The position numbers and the translations under genes were made by a program. From Branchiostoma lanceolatum (taxonomy: Eukaryota > Chordata > Leptocardii > Amphioxiformes > Branchiostomatidae), in contig NC_089731.1 in NCBI RefSeq assembly GCF_035083965.1, forward strand, positions 3,077,001 through 3,141,000: a stretch of 64,000 nt of DNA, written 5' to 3'. Below the pieces are notes generated by a model. It was not told where the DNA came from. It ran no database searches and saw nothing but the letters and a program-made list of their open reading frames with translations. This document shows, piece by piece, positions 28,001 through 42,489 of this stretch (the first letter of the stretch is position 1; each line of letters opens with the position of its first letter).

Positions 28001-31000
28001 TTTGATCTCCGAACTGACTGCTGTGCAAAAGATGTTGGCCGGGGTAAGGACCATGGCTACCTTGTAATCCCCACAACCTGAACTCCTTACTAGTGACTTC
28101 TCACATGTGTAGGGCATCTCCTCAAGGTTCAGTACAACACTGATGGCTAGGTTGGGAATTGAACCCCTGACTTCTTGGTTCAGGAGAAGCAGGATGCTAT
28201 CAATCTTAAATTTTATTATGGACTACATCATAGAATATGATAAACAAGTAGTACTACATAACGTGTGTCTTTGTTGCTGGTTTCTTGCAGTATATCGTCC
28301 AATAACTACAGGTCAACTCTTGTGGAGAGGATTCAACAGGAGAAAATGGACATCAAGTGCCTTCAGGTGAGAGTTATCACATTGAACATATGATTTTGAA
28401 TTACTTCTGCTGAGGAGATACTAGTGTGCACATACCACAGGGACACTGCAATCACTGATGCTAAATGGCATTCACACGGAAACCACCATCCCTGTCCCTT
28501 AGGTGCTGAAAAACTATGACTCTTAAACCACCATCCCTGCCCTTGGTGCTGAATAACTACTATGCTTAAACCATAATTTCTGGTGCAGAATAACTACCAC
28601 TGTTAAACCACCATCACTGTCCCTGATGATCAAATACCAAGATAGCAAATGAGGTATGAGGAATTCCAAAACAAACTGCTTTTGGGAAGTTGCTACCTCT
28701 ACCAATTTAAAGCATCTTTGTCTGTAATGTATCAGACTGTGTAATGTTAGAGACATGCTATGTAATGTTGACTGATAGCAAACCTTTTTGCTTCACCATG
28801 TAGCTACTCCGTGCCATGATTCACAATGAAGAACGCAAGCTCCCGGGGAACTGGGAAATGTACCCAAAGAAGAACAAAAAGTTTGTCACAAATTTTTGTC
28901 TTCTGCACTCAGTTTACTTTTAGTGTTTGCTAGTATCACTTTTGGAAAAGTGACAATGCACTAGCTCCCTGCTGTAGTATTGCATGGACCTAAGGGCTAA
29001 GAAAACAGAAATGGGTATCAACGTATACACCATATTATGGTGTGAGAGGGACTTTTAACAACTTGACTAATCATTATATAATTATATTATAGTGCCTTCA
29101 TTTAATTTTTTTGTTACATAAAAGATAGACCAACAGCCTGTAAAAAACATTTAGGAAAATTCAGTACCTGCTATTTAGCATATCTTATTACCTGGATGTC
29201 TAACCTTCATCGACAAAATCAAAATACAACTGAACAAAGCCTGCATTTTTGTTAGATTGTACTACTAGATAGAATCACAGCAGGTAAAAGACATTTGATA
29301 TTTTTTTGTTTCTTTACATTTAGGAAAATCCAGCACCTGAAGCAGGTGCAGATGGCCCTTGCAGACAAAGGAGCGCTGTTGAAGATCCTGCCGCTGATAT
29401 CACGTGACAGTGATGACCTTATTGCAGAGGTGCTGGCTCTGCTGGCTGCGATGCTGTACGGAGGAAATGAGCATGTTCAGGTAATTTTTTACTTCTTCTC
29501 TCATCTTTTTTATTGCCAATCAGAATGGCACAGGGGTTTATCTTCTAACCAGTGTACATCACGCAAGATAACTACTAGTAGTAGTAGTAGTCCACTGTTT
29601 TCTGCTGCTGCAGTAGTTGAAACATGCAGTTGCTCAAACAACTGGATAGCACCAACCCTATATTATCATTGGTATAACTCATGAGGTCACGGCTTTGTTC
29701 GCCATCATGTGTCTGTGAAGTCTGTTGTATTAAACCTGTCTGCTCCGCACTCCCGCTCTGTTGTTGTCTTGTCGTCGCACACGTGTTACACAAATGACAT
29801 AGATTTTAGAAACTGTCACAGTGTCTGAAAAAAACACTCATTGTCTACTAAATGGAATTTTTTTTGTGTGTGATCTATCATGACCATGATATTCTAATTA
29901 TTCCCTTCTTAACTACCAACTATCTTAACTGCACAGACTTCAAGCTTAATTTTTTTCCCCTGTAAAATAATAGACAATGATTTTGAGTTGTTTTTTCTCT
30001 GGTAGGATTGCCTGATGGACTTCTTCATAGGCAGCAGGGAAGAGATGCTGTTTTCCGCCTTCAAGTCAAGAATGGAACTGTCAGCAGTCATCACTACAGA
30101 AAGGTATAGATAGATTTTGACCAAACTTAGTATTTTTAAGTTTTTGAGGAGCTTACAATTTGAGGGGCTAAATCACAAGGATCTGTGTGTAATGGCAACC
30201 TTTCAGTGCTCTAGTGACCTCAATATGACAGTAACTGTTCAGGTGCGGCCATTGGACTGTAAGGCTATGAACACAGAAAAGGCTTCCATTCTTTTTCAAT
30301 ACGTGTGGTGGGTTCTTTAACGGGCTTGAGGTGTGGCTACTCTCAAACACGGGACCTCCATTTAACGTCCTATCACAGGGACGTTACTCTCCTTCACAGT
30401 GAATGAAAATGTGTAAAATTATTTCCATTTCCACAGGCGACTTCTGGAGGCCCAGCACAAGGCAGAGCTGCAGAAGGCTATGGAGATGGAGAAGGCACTC
30501 AGCAGGGCAGTTATCGACGGCAAAACAGCCATGGCAGTGAGTTTGTTTGTTTATTTTATTCAGATCTCCATTAGTGTATTGTTTTCGCAACACTATTCTT
30601 CCTGGAGTCCGTATCTGTTTCTTTTTGGTTTTGTGCTTTGCATACCCAGTACACTGCCTGAAAGTTTTCTATGTTTTGATTAGTAGGGACTATATAGGAT
30701 CAGACCTATAGTTTTGATCCAGTCAAATTGGGAGATACCCCTACTGTTCTTGGTGGCAATTAGTCCCACTCTATTACTGCAACTCAACCATGGAAGGAGT
30801 AACTGTTAAAGAGTCTATTTAGCCTTCTCCCTGCTGCCTAACTTTGTAACCTATAGGAAATTGGGTGTCAAATGGCAACTTCGGTGTGCTAAAGGTTAAA
30901 ACTTTCATGAGGAAGACAGCTGAGTAGTTATCAAAATGTCAGTCAGGTTCATTAAATCTTAAGTGCTGATTCAAGAACCACATTTTCCTTTGACCTCTCC

Positions 31001-34000
31001 AGGCTGTGAAGCGGCATGGCAGCACAGCCTCCATGATGTCCATCATGAGCGCCCGCGGCCGCGGCAGGATAAAGACGGGCCGGAAGCGCGGCCAGTCCAG
31101 CAAATCCAGGAAGTCTGCAGCGGCCAGCAGACCTGAACACGGACAGAGCAGGCCTGCTTGGCCGACTCCGCCGGCCGCAAAGACTCCTCAGAAAGGGACA
31201 GGTCTGATTTAGAATTTATCTTTTTTTTTTGATACAGGTTAACAAGACAATCCCAATTGGGTTTTTTTTTCTATCACCTTTGGGCCCAAACCCAAGGAAA
31301 TTGACTGGCATGGTGGTTTTGTTTTACTATGTCAATGTATTTAGATTAACAGAATGACTCATATTCTATTAATTTAGAGCAGTCAGATTAGAAAATATGG
31401 AAAATTAAAATGGCTGATTACGCCCTGGGGAAAAAGGCATGCACGCAGAGTCGCAGACCATATTCAGGGTTTTGTACATGAAGCTTTAACAATTTCAAGG
31501 ATGGCATTTTTCTGGAGGCAAAAGACTAGAAATATCTAATACATGTCAGTGACCTTGCAAAGGACTTGTAGTAAGTACTTTTGTCTTGCCATTAAAATTG
31601 ATTTCTTTTTGTTCAGAACCAGCCAATGGTGGCATTGAGCTGAAATCGATGAAGCAGACAGCAGACGCGCTGCTTCGTGCCAGCCAGGCAAATGTGGGGG
31701 AACCGTCCACCTCTGCTGACGGACCAACTGAAGTAGTCGTGGACAATGCAGCGGTAAGTACAAATTCAATTCACTGTGATTTCATATTTTTGCAGTGAGT
31801 TAATTTTGCATTGGGTTTGCTGTTGAAATATTTATCATTCTGTAGTACAGTACTCAAACATGGAAACAAATATTCACATTGTCATGAATGTGCAGAGAAG
31901 AGGTGACCGTAAATATAGAACCATTTCAACCATTTCGAGATTACCTTATTTTGAAAGCATTCTTACCTCAGCACCTGTCAGTGCTTGCTTTGCATGTGGT
32001 ATCAGCTCAATCATCAGCAAGAGATAGAAAAATGGAATTTCTGCTGCAGTACCAAGGTTACATACCAGGGGGCCCAAAATTGACCTTGAATTTCGGCTTC
32101 ATAACACCTGCCCACATACCAAATATCATTGTAATCCATCAAGAGGTTCTCGAGTTATGCTGACTACAGTGGTTCGGAAACACAAACAGACAGACAGACA
32201 GACAAACAGACAAACAGACAGACACACAGACACACCCAAAACTATATCTCAATTTTTCATGGAGATAAATATCAGGTCATCAGTTAAATTCACATGGTGC
32301 TGAAATGCATCTCTTGACTGAGTGAAACCCAAAATTTTAGAAATAGTACATTCTGCTATATCTCTGCTTAGCACTCAGCACTTTCAAGATACACAGTCAC
32401 CATTACCAGTGGCCTGTGATGGACAGTCACTCCTAAGAGAAAGGCAAATCTACTGGTGCAGGTTCAAGTCCTTTTGTAGACCAGCTGCCCTGGCCATTCT
32501 GTTTGCCTCAGGCTACAGCTGCTCTCTCAGTGGAGATCCAAGCCCTCTGCTACAGTGTGATCTACTTTTGCACTACTGTGGTTCAACAGAAATGGACATC
32601 AGTGTTCTCACCAGGATTTTTTCACAGCATAGGGGTCAGGTAACGCGGTGCAAGTCACGCATGGAGTGACCAGAGTAGGGAGTCCGGCATGTTCTCCCGG
32701 AAAATTTGTAAATTCATAACCCAATGAGACATTATTTCATGCATTTTGAGGGATAAATTTTGTGAAGTAGAGTTTTTCCTCTGTCACAGCCTCATTCTGA
32801 AGCCAAATATGAACTTTTTATAAGATTTATGAAGGGTCACAAGGTTTGTCCCAGAAAGAAACACTCCTATGCTGGTTGAAACACAGCATAGGGGTCCAGA
32901 TCACAGCATAGGGGGTCCAAATCACAGCATAGGGGGCCCCTCTGCTGAAAAGGCCTGGCAAGAACACTGGACATAGTATGACTGATATTTTACCTTTTTT
33001 CAGTCCTCCGAGCATAATGACCTGATTGACGAGCTTGAGGAGCCAATTGACGAGGTTCTGTTTGAAGACGACGGAAACATCGAGCTGGTCTTACGTGTGC
33101 TAGGCATGATGTGTGACGCTCAACACACTAAGTTACAGGTATGAATTCAGAGGCATCTTAAGTTTTTAGAATCATCATCTCCATATTGCTGGGTAATGTC
33201 AATGAATACTTCAAGGTGTTATAGATATGGTCTTTTACTTTTAAACTTAACTTGAAGTTTTACTTTACTTTTAACACTTTTTGGCAAACATCAAATAAAA
33301 TGTCTTCCTTTCAGTAGTTTCCAGGAGGGAAATCTATATTTTTGTCATGAACCCTATGCAACTCTTATCAAAAAGCATCATGTGGGCTCTTAGATATGCC
33401 TGAAGGATGGCTCTCCTCAAACATGGTAGCTCTTCTTTTACGTACCATCTGGGAGGACGTCCCTAACCAAAGCCAGGTACTCATTATCAAGTGAGGAAAT
33501 TGGTGTGTAGTGCCTTTTCCAAAAGCATAACATTGAGACCTGCTCGGGATTCAAAGTCAAAACCTTTGAATTCTGACCCTGACAACAGTCCTACCACAAG
33601 ACCACCATTTTGATTCATGTTCATCCTCTTATTTCGTTTCAGGACCACACCCCAAAAGCTTTTGGGTCCTGCCAGGGACTCAAAATCAGAACTTTTACAG
33701 GGATTCTGAGTCAATAATCTAACACAAGGCCATAATTTTGATTTATGTTCGTCCTCTTATTTGTTTTTCAGGACTACATCCGAGAACAGCCCGACAACAT
33801 GAAGTCGTTTAACCTGGTTGCGGAGACCACGCTGTACCTGCAGCTTCACTACTCCAACATCAACAGCGGGAACGTCAGACTGGTCACCAGCATCTTCAAC
33901 ACTCTCTTCAACCTCGCAGTGGTAAGCAAATTAGTCTATAACCTTACAGGAAGTTGCCATCAAGTCCTGTTAGCTGCCACACCCTCAACTTCTTTCAAGT

Positions 34001-37000
34001 GATCTGCCACTGCATAGGATTTGCCACGCGAGTTGCTGTCTCTTCCCTGTAACTATAGCTTAGAACTAGACTTCAACACACTCTTCCTCATGGCAGTGGT
34101 CAGTAAAGCACTCTAGCCTAGATATACTTTGCAGTCAGAACAATACTATTACTGTTAACAGTTATCTGTAGCACAAAAACACATATTCGCTGTGACTTTA
34201 TGAATACTGTAAAAATGAAACCACAGCAAATATATATATTATTCATTTCAAGATTTAAAGTGAATTATGTGTACTGATGTTTCCAGGGAAACTCCAAAAA
34301 CCAGGCCATCATTTTCGACACCAAGGCAATCGACTACATTAACTTCATCCTGCGGGAAACCAAGTTCAACGGAGCAGACCAACTTTCGGTGAGAGACAAA
34401 TTTTACAATTTTCTTCTTATATGCAATGGAAAACTTTATCATAAGACATCATTTTTAGTTTATGTATATCCTGAGATATGACACTGTGTACTTCAATGTA
34501 TTAGTCTTTTCCATCAGTGCTAAGAGCTAGGAAGAGAAGCAGGATGTACTATGTTTGAAGTCTTTGGTATAAGGTCAGGGAATCAAGCCATGGAAAAACT
34601 ACCATGAGCAAAGCAAGCACTCTACACACTAGAACATTGCTATGGTACTAGAAATTGACAATTGCTTAATTTTCTGGCTATTTTTCCCACAGGTTGTGCA
34701 GTTGAAAACTTCCATTGGAAACCTGCTTAAAGTCATAATTGAGGAGAACGCAAATGATGCAGCACTGGCAAAGGTACCTGATGTCATTGGTAATATAAAT
34801 GTTACCAATGAGTTAATTTGTTTTTGCGGGGACTTAACTGCGCAGAAGACAGGAAAAACAAATGAAAAAGAAGTAATCAGCAAAAGTGTATTACAAGCCA
34901 AAAATAGGCCCAGAAAGCCTGCTATATTCACTCCTCAAAACTGTGAACTCAAAGGTATAAACACATCCTCAGGCTCTGTTTCCAAGTTGTTCTTGCAGTT
35001 CAGCTGTAATATCTTAAATCTGAGAAACAAGAAACTAGATCGATGTGGCCTAAACCTGTAAAAACATCAGGAATATTGATTTTCTAGCCAGGAGATGGCA
35101 TTTCAGAACCAAGGAGAATATATACTGTACAAGCTGTATTTCAGAAGCTATGCCATTTGCTGCTAAGATCATGAAATAAAATTTAGTTTGATCGGTTGAA
35201 ATTGGTAAAAACAGGAAATTTTCAAAACCCTATGTCTGTTATACAATGTTTTTTTCTTGTCTCACAGGAAATCAAAGATCTGCTTGATGAGGAGGCTGTC
35301 AACGCAACATTGGTCGACAGTTACTTGGAACGGGTAAGTATCTTAATATACAGTCACACACTATAGTTACTATTACAGTTACGGTCATGCCAAAATTCAC
35401 ATGAATCCAAGGACTTCTCCGTAATTAATAAAAAAGCTGCTACCTGTACTACTAGCACCTTTTCTTAGTCCATGCTAATCATGCCATGCCCCATCCCCCT
35501 CAAAATTGAACAAGATAAACAAGGTCCTTTATATGAATACAATATACCTAAGCTGTTTCAGATAATACTGCATCAAAGTAAGTTAAAAATTAAGTAATGA
35601 TGAAACATCATTAACTTAACTTAAGCCCTTGTCAATTGACATAGCGTATTGCCATTAACGACTAAAAGGGAATGACTTTGCAAAAAAGCATTTTACAATG
35701 TCTTCACTTTTTCATGTTGTTTATAACAGAAGAAAACCACAGACGAGACGTTGAAGAAAAGCTGGCAGCACCTCGGCTTTACTTTCTTCCACATCCTCAA
35801 ACGGTTTCTGGACCTGGACAGTGCACTCGACCCAAAAGGTAATTGACATGACCGAATATAGAACTCAATTTGCCTCAGGTGTTCCATTCTGTGCCCAGGC
35901 ATTTACTATTATAAATCGCTTTAAGTTTGCAGGGATTAGTTTCACTGTAATTGTGTGGTCCCGATTTTTGTTGTTGCTTTGTTTGTATTGCATACCCGTT
36001 ATATAAACATCCTGATGGCGTAACACACCAGGTTTGTACTGACAAGTACAAGCTGCACATTCTGACAGATTGTTTTCATCAACTCACACCGGGAAGGACC
36101 CCTACTCTTTTTGATAAGTGTGGTTGCTTCTGGGGTCTGGGCCAAACACCCTGTCATAATGACACCGCAACACTATGAGTGAAAAACAAAAATTACTGTA
36201 GCACTAGAGGCAATCTGAAACCAAGATAGTGCAAGGCCTCACACCTATTAACGACTTGGCAAGCTTAAGGGTGCTATAGACATCCTGATCATAGATTTTT
36301 TTTTATAGTAGTTTACGGCACATTTTTGTTGCAGATTTCCAGAAGACTGAAGACGCCAAGCAAGCATGGGCGTTTTTCGAGGGAAACACGTTGTCCGTGG
36401 AGGTCATCAAAGACAATGAGATTCAGAAGGTGCACTTCAGGATTAGAAAGAAGGTGAGGCATGCAAACTCCATGCCACATTTTATATGTCTTATTGTGTG
36501 CAAGGATGAACTGACGCAGGCCTTTGAAGGACCCTAAGGCCTATAGTGGTGTCGTATATCCTTATACCAGTTATATCAGTATTTTTGATCAACTTGTCAT
36601 TCTCTTGTAATTTGTATCTAGACATAGGAAATGATGGCAGTGACTCAGTTTTATTTTTAGTAATGAAAATAGAATTTGAAGTAATAAATGATTATCGAAA
36701 TTGACTATGATGGTAGTGAGAGTCATGATAACAGTGGTATGTGTCACCAGCACTGCCTGTAAATTCCTACCAAGGACATTGTGTGAAAAAAGCTGTGATG
36801 TAGGCAATAATACTTGTTTGCTCTATGATCCATGTACAGGACCTTCTGCGGAACGAGGTGAAAGAGAAACTGAAGTGGAGCGTGGATCGCTCGTCGCCTA
36901 GCAACAAGATCCGCGACTTCATCGATTGGTCGAAGGACATCCGCAGGGACATCAACTACCAGGCCTGGGTCCGGTCCCACAAGCTGGCCGCGTTCTTTAT

Positions 37001-40000
37001 CGCACGCGAGTAAGTGCTTTAAACTTTGAAACTCCAAACTTCAAGAGACATTGAGAATTAAAAAACGTATTTGAGAACCATCTTTAAGATTCAAATCTTC
37101 ACTTGATGTTGAATGTTGTAAACAAGGTTTCAAAAATTAGACGAGTTTTGTTTGCCTGATCAAAAGCACAAGTCCCTATTATGCATGATATTAACTATAT
37201 TTTGAAACATAAAGTTTATTGCTAGTTGAAGGTTGACAACCTAAACTTGAGAAAATTGAACAACAATTTGCAATGGCCATTTGTGACATAAATCATTAGA
37301 AAAACATTTTATTTTTTGTCATCTTGCACATGTATGATTTGATTTTAATGTATGATATTGCTTGTATGATATCCATTGCTAATGGGTAATTCATAATTAG
37401 CTTAAGGCTGTGAATGCTAATACTAATAGGAAGATTTTGCGTCACATGTGTCCTGTGCCTTCCTTGCAGAGTGTTCTGGAACCGAGCCATCATTTTCCTG
37501 ACCCTGGTCATCAACATCTTCATGTTGTCCACATGGAACGCACCATGTCCTCAGCACTATGGGTTAGTGTGCAGTGATATGAGTCTCAAAGCCACTCCTG
37601 GATATCTAAACTTCATCAGTGTAACTCATCTTAGGGTAGCGTGCATAGTCCAGTGGTTACACTACCAAAAATCATTTGAATCAAATTTTCTAGAAAAAAT
37701 AACTTATGGGAAGAATCTGTAAGAATAAAAAGTTGAGGAAACAAAAAACAAATCTTATATTAAGCCAGAGAAAGCAATATTTTCTTATTTTTCTAGAAAA
37801 TTCTTATTGGAAAACAGCATGCTAGAAATACTTTCTTGAACTTTCTTGATATAAGTTAACTTAAGAAAAAAATTCTTCGTGTATGGTTGACATAGACCAG
37901 ACTTTCCAGAAGGTTTCTTGAATTTTCTTGTTTTTCCATTGTATAAGAAAATCTTTCTCAACATAAGAAAATGACAAAAATAAGAAAGAATAAGAAAAAG
38001 ATTTTTGGTAGTGTAGTGGCCCTGCCTCTGGAACTAGGAGCCGTGAGTTTGGTTCCGGCTCTAGTTCTAGTTCTAGTTCAATAGTCTGTAAACCCCCTAT
38101 TAGGGGTATCGCACAGACGGGGTGAGGCGTAGCTGCAGTGTCCGGGCTACGGGTGTGACGACAGCAGCCTGCTCTTGAAGGTGTCCAGTGAAGGGCTGTC
38201 TACTACGTGGGCGGAGAGGTTGTTCCACTCAGGTATTGTCCTTGCAAAGTAGGCGAATTTCGCAGTGTCACACTTGGGTTGAAGGGTTCTGTACTTATGA
38301 GCGTGGTTGGCACGGGTACGTGCGTGTGCTGGGGTGAGACGAGTGGGCAGGACAGCAACAAGACCGTTTGTGATCTTGTACATCATCACCAGACGTGCGT
38401 CATGACGTCTTGTCTGGAGTGACGGCCATTTCAGGTCCCGAAGGAGCGCTGTAACGCTGACATCCTGTCGTCTGTAGTTGCTGGTCACGAAGCGGGCAGC
38501 ACGTCTGTTGACCATCTCCAGTGCATCGATGTCCTTTTGCCGAAAAGGATCCCAGACGACTGCCGCATATTCCATGGACGAGCGGACAAGGCTGAAGTAT
38601 GCAGTCTCGCGGACTTGTCGAGGGCAGAAGCGGAGATTCCTACTGAGAAAATTTAGTGTGTAGTTTGCTCGTTTGGCTGTTGAGTTAACATGAGTTGACC
38701 ATTTCAAGTCCTGGCTTAATGTGACACCGAGATACTTGGCCTCTCCTGTCTGTTGGAGTAACTCGCCGCACATCTCGTACATCCTGGTGAGAGGGTTCTT
38801 ATTTCGCGTTATGGACATCGTGTTACATTTCTTTGGGTTGAATTTCATGCCCCAGGTAGTGGCCCAATCCTGTAATGCGACAAGGTCTCTCTGCAGGATA
38901 ACTTGGTCTTCCTGTCCGCGGACCTCTCGATAAACAAGGCTCTGTCGCTCACCTGACATGCACGCTACCAAAAAGGGTTGCAGTCCTAATATGACTTGAC
39001 GTTAAGCCGTGGTCTACTGTTAATTGTGCATGTCAAAAGAGAGCTAGGGGAATTTCTTTGGTACATTGAAAACTTTGATATATAGCGTCTGTCTTCTCTG
39101 TCGACCAGTGGAAGAATAGCTCTTCAGTGAGCTAAACTGGTTCGATATCACTTTCATTTAGGCTGGTGTATGCATGTAATTTGTGTTTTCCCATTTTATG
39201 TGCGTGAGCCCTGAACCAAAGATGCTTTTTTAAGAGTATTTTGTAATTGTTTACGACAATAGTGCAAGGGAACTCACTCCTGGGTATCTAACCTTCATCC
39301 TTCACGGCTTCAGTGTTTGTAATTGGTGTTCTCCCGTTCCAGGACCCGAGCAAACGCGACGTGCGCGAGCCCCGAGCCGAAGACGCCGCACGGGATCCTG
39401 TGGAGCCGGGACAACGGGCCGTACGAGGTCACCATCTACGTGCTGGGAGGGATCCACAACATCCTGTCCTTCTGCCTCATGATCAGCTTCTTCCTCTCCA
39501 ACAGGCTCAGGCTGCCCGACTGGAACAACACCAAGGCATGGTTCAGGTAAGAGTTATATATAATTATCAACAGGCTCAGGCTGCCAGACTGGAACAACAC
39601 CAAGGCATGGTTCAGGTAAGAGTTATATATAATTATCAACAGGCTCAGGCTGCCAGACTGGAACAACACCAAGGCATGGTTCAGGTGAGAGTTATATATA
39701 ATTATCAACAGGCTCAGGCTGCCCGACTGGAACAACACCAAGGCATGGTTCAGGTAAGAGTTATATATAATTATCAACAGGCTCAGGCTGCCAGACTGGA
39801 ACAACACCAAGGCATGGTTCAGGTGAGAGTTATATATAATTATCAACAGGCTCAGGCTGCCCGACTGGAACAACACCAAGGCATGGTTCAGGTGAGGGTT
39901 ATATATAATCATTAACAGGCTCAGGCTGCCTGACTGGAACAACACCAAGGCATGGTTCAGGTAAGAGTTATATATAATTATCAACAGGCTCAGGCTGCCT

Positions 40001-42271
40001 GACTGGAACAACACCAAGGCATGGTTCAGGTAAGAGTTATATATAATTATCACAGGCTCAGGCTGGAACAACACCAAGGCATGGTTCAGGTAAGAGTTAT
40101 ATATAATTATCAACAGGCTCAGGCTGCCCGACTGGAACAGCACCAAGGCATGGTTCAGGTGAGGGTTATATATAATCATTAACAGGCTCAGGCTGCCTGA
40201 CTGGAACAACACCAAGGCATGGTTCAAGTGAGAGTTATATATAATTATCAACAGGCTCAGGCTGCCCGACTGGAACAGCACCAAGGCATGGTTCAGGTAG
40301 GAGTTATATATCAACAGGCTCAGGACTGGAACAACACCAAAGCATGGTTCAGGTAAGAGTTATATATAATTATCAACAGACTCAGGACTGGAACAACACC
40401 AAGGCATGGTTCAGGTAAGAGTAATATATATATAATTATATAATTATCAACAGGTAAGAGTTATATATAATTATCAAGAGTTATATATATAATTATATAA
40501 TTATCAACAGGTAAGAGTTATATATATAATTATCAACAAGCTCAGGCTGCCCGACTGGAACAGCACCAAGGCCTGGTTCAGGTAAGAGTTATATATAATT
40601 ATCAACAGGCTCAGGCTGCCCGACTGGAACAACACCAAGGCATGGTTCAGGTAGGAGTTATAGTTTTCTCTCCTGTAACATGATAGAAATGATTTTATTC
40701 AGTAAGGAACTCGCGGGCGGACACAACCGAATTACGTCCTTACTACATAGTCTATGCATCACAACCGCATGAAACAATGACTTGCAGCCCACTAATATTG
40801 CAGCGATATTATTAATCTAAAACATAACGAAAACAATTGCACAGTTAAAATCTAAACTTTTGCCTTATCATGGTTATCATGGTTAATTGTTTGAACCAGT
40901 TTGTTTGGCTTGTAGGCCACTTTTCATTGGGGTCATCAGGGAAGAGGTAAGGGTTATAAAAATATAGCAGATTTCCTCATCATTAAAGTTCTAATAAATC
41001 TACCCTACTGGTCTTCCTGGGTAGTGTGGACTATATTTCATGATATTTATCAGTCTCTGTTCCTTTTCCAGCAAAAATTTCCTGGGCATAGAAATCCTGA
41101 ATGCGCTGAAGCAGCGGGTCTCCAAGCTCGAGATTCAAGTGTTCAGTCTGAAGACTCTGTACTATGTGGTATGTACTTTTTTTTACTTTGTCATTTATTT
41201 GCTTGTTTCCTAACCAAACAAGTTTGTGAGGAGTATAAAGTAGAGTGGGTTCATTCCTCAAGTAAACCGACATCTTTCACACCGCAGTCGTCCCCCCAAA
41301 AACATCTGAAGCCGCATACTTCCCGTTTAGAACTTTTAAACACTTAACCTGTCACAGACTGGTTTCACTGTGTTGGCTCAATCTTCGGTGTACCGAGTTA
41401 GTAAGTGACACTGTTACCTGTGATGGCATTTCAGTACCAAGGACAGGATAAAGTGTCCTACTTTGTGCAAGCTGTACATAAATTAAGAAGAATTTAAGTT
41501 GGTGTGGTGTCAATAGTGAAATACATGACTTTTGTTCCCTTGTCCAGGTATATCTGTTGGGGGTCCCGTGTTTTAAGGCAGTGCCTGTAAAAACTTACCC
41601 TGCTACTGAAACAGCTAGGAAATTTGTTGCCCTATCTGCAACTAGGCACTAAAAGATTCTGAACGAATGAATGAACCTGCATTATTATGTGTGGTATCTT
41701 AGCCCTACAGTTAGGTCACATACCATGGGGCCCAAAATTGACCTTGACCTTTGTCTGCCCAACCGTATACCCACATACCAAATATTATTGTAATCATTCC
41801 AGAGGTTCTTGAGTTACCGGGGTATGCTGACTACAAAAATTCCCGAATCACAAACACTGCACACACACACACACACTGTCAGACACACACACACAAACAT
41901 GCCCAAAACAATATCTCCATTTTTATGTACTAGATAATATCAAACATTACATGTTCCGTTGCCCAGGCCTACCTGATCTTCTCCATCCTGGGGACAGTGT
42001 TCTACGGCTACTTCTTCTGCTTCCACCTCATCCACATCGCCGTCAAGAACCAGCTGCTCATCAGGGTCATCTCCTCGGTCACACTCAACGGTTCGTCGGT
42101 TTGTCTGTCTGTTTGTTTGTTAACTGGAAAGTCTGTTTGTTTGCTGAATATCCTGAGTCTTTCCAGCTGTTATTTTCAATGGTCGGTTTGTTGCTTTGAT
42201 ACATATTAAATGTGATTTCACCTTAAGTTTAGAGAGGAATGTCATGTTTTTGACATGTGTGTGTTTGCATC

Positions 42272-42303
<32 letters not shown>

Positions 42304-42433
42304 TATGTGTGTGTGTCTATCTGTATGTCTGTGCAGGTGTGCATGTGCATGTGTGTGTGTATCTGTGTGTGTGATTCGGTGTATGTGTGTCTGACCATAC
42401 TTATATTTTTATCCATTCTCAGGGATATCGCTG

Positions 42434-42489
<56 letters not shown>

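Noticed and set aside
39436..40314. 292-codon minus-strand open frame
   Set aside because: It is the antisense of the 69-bp exon-end array and purely repetitive.
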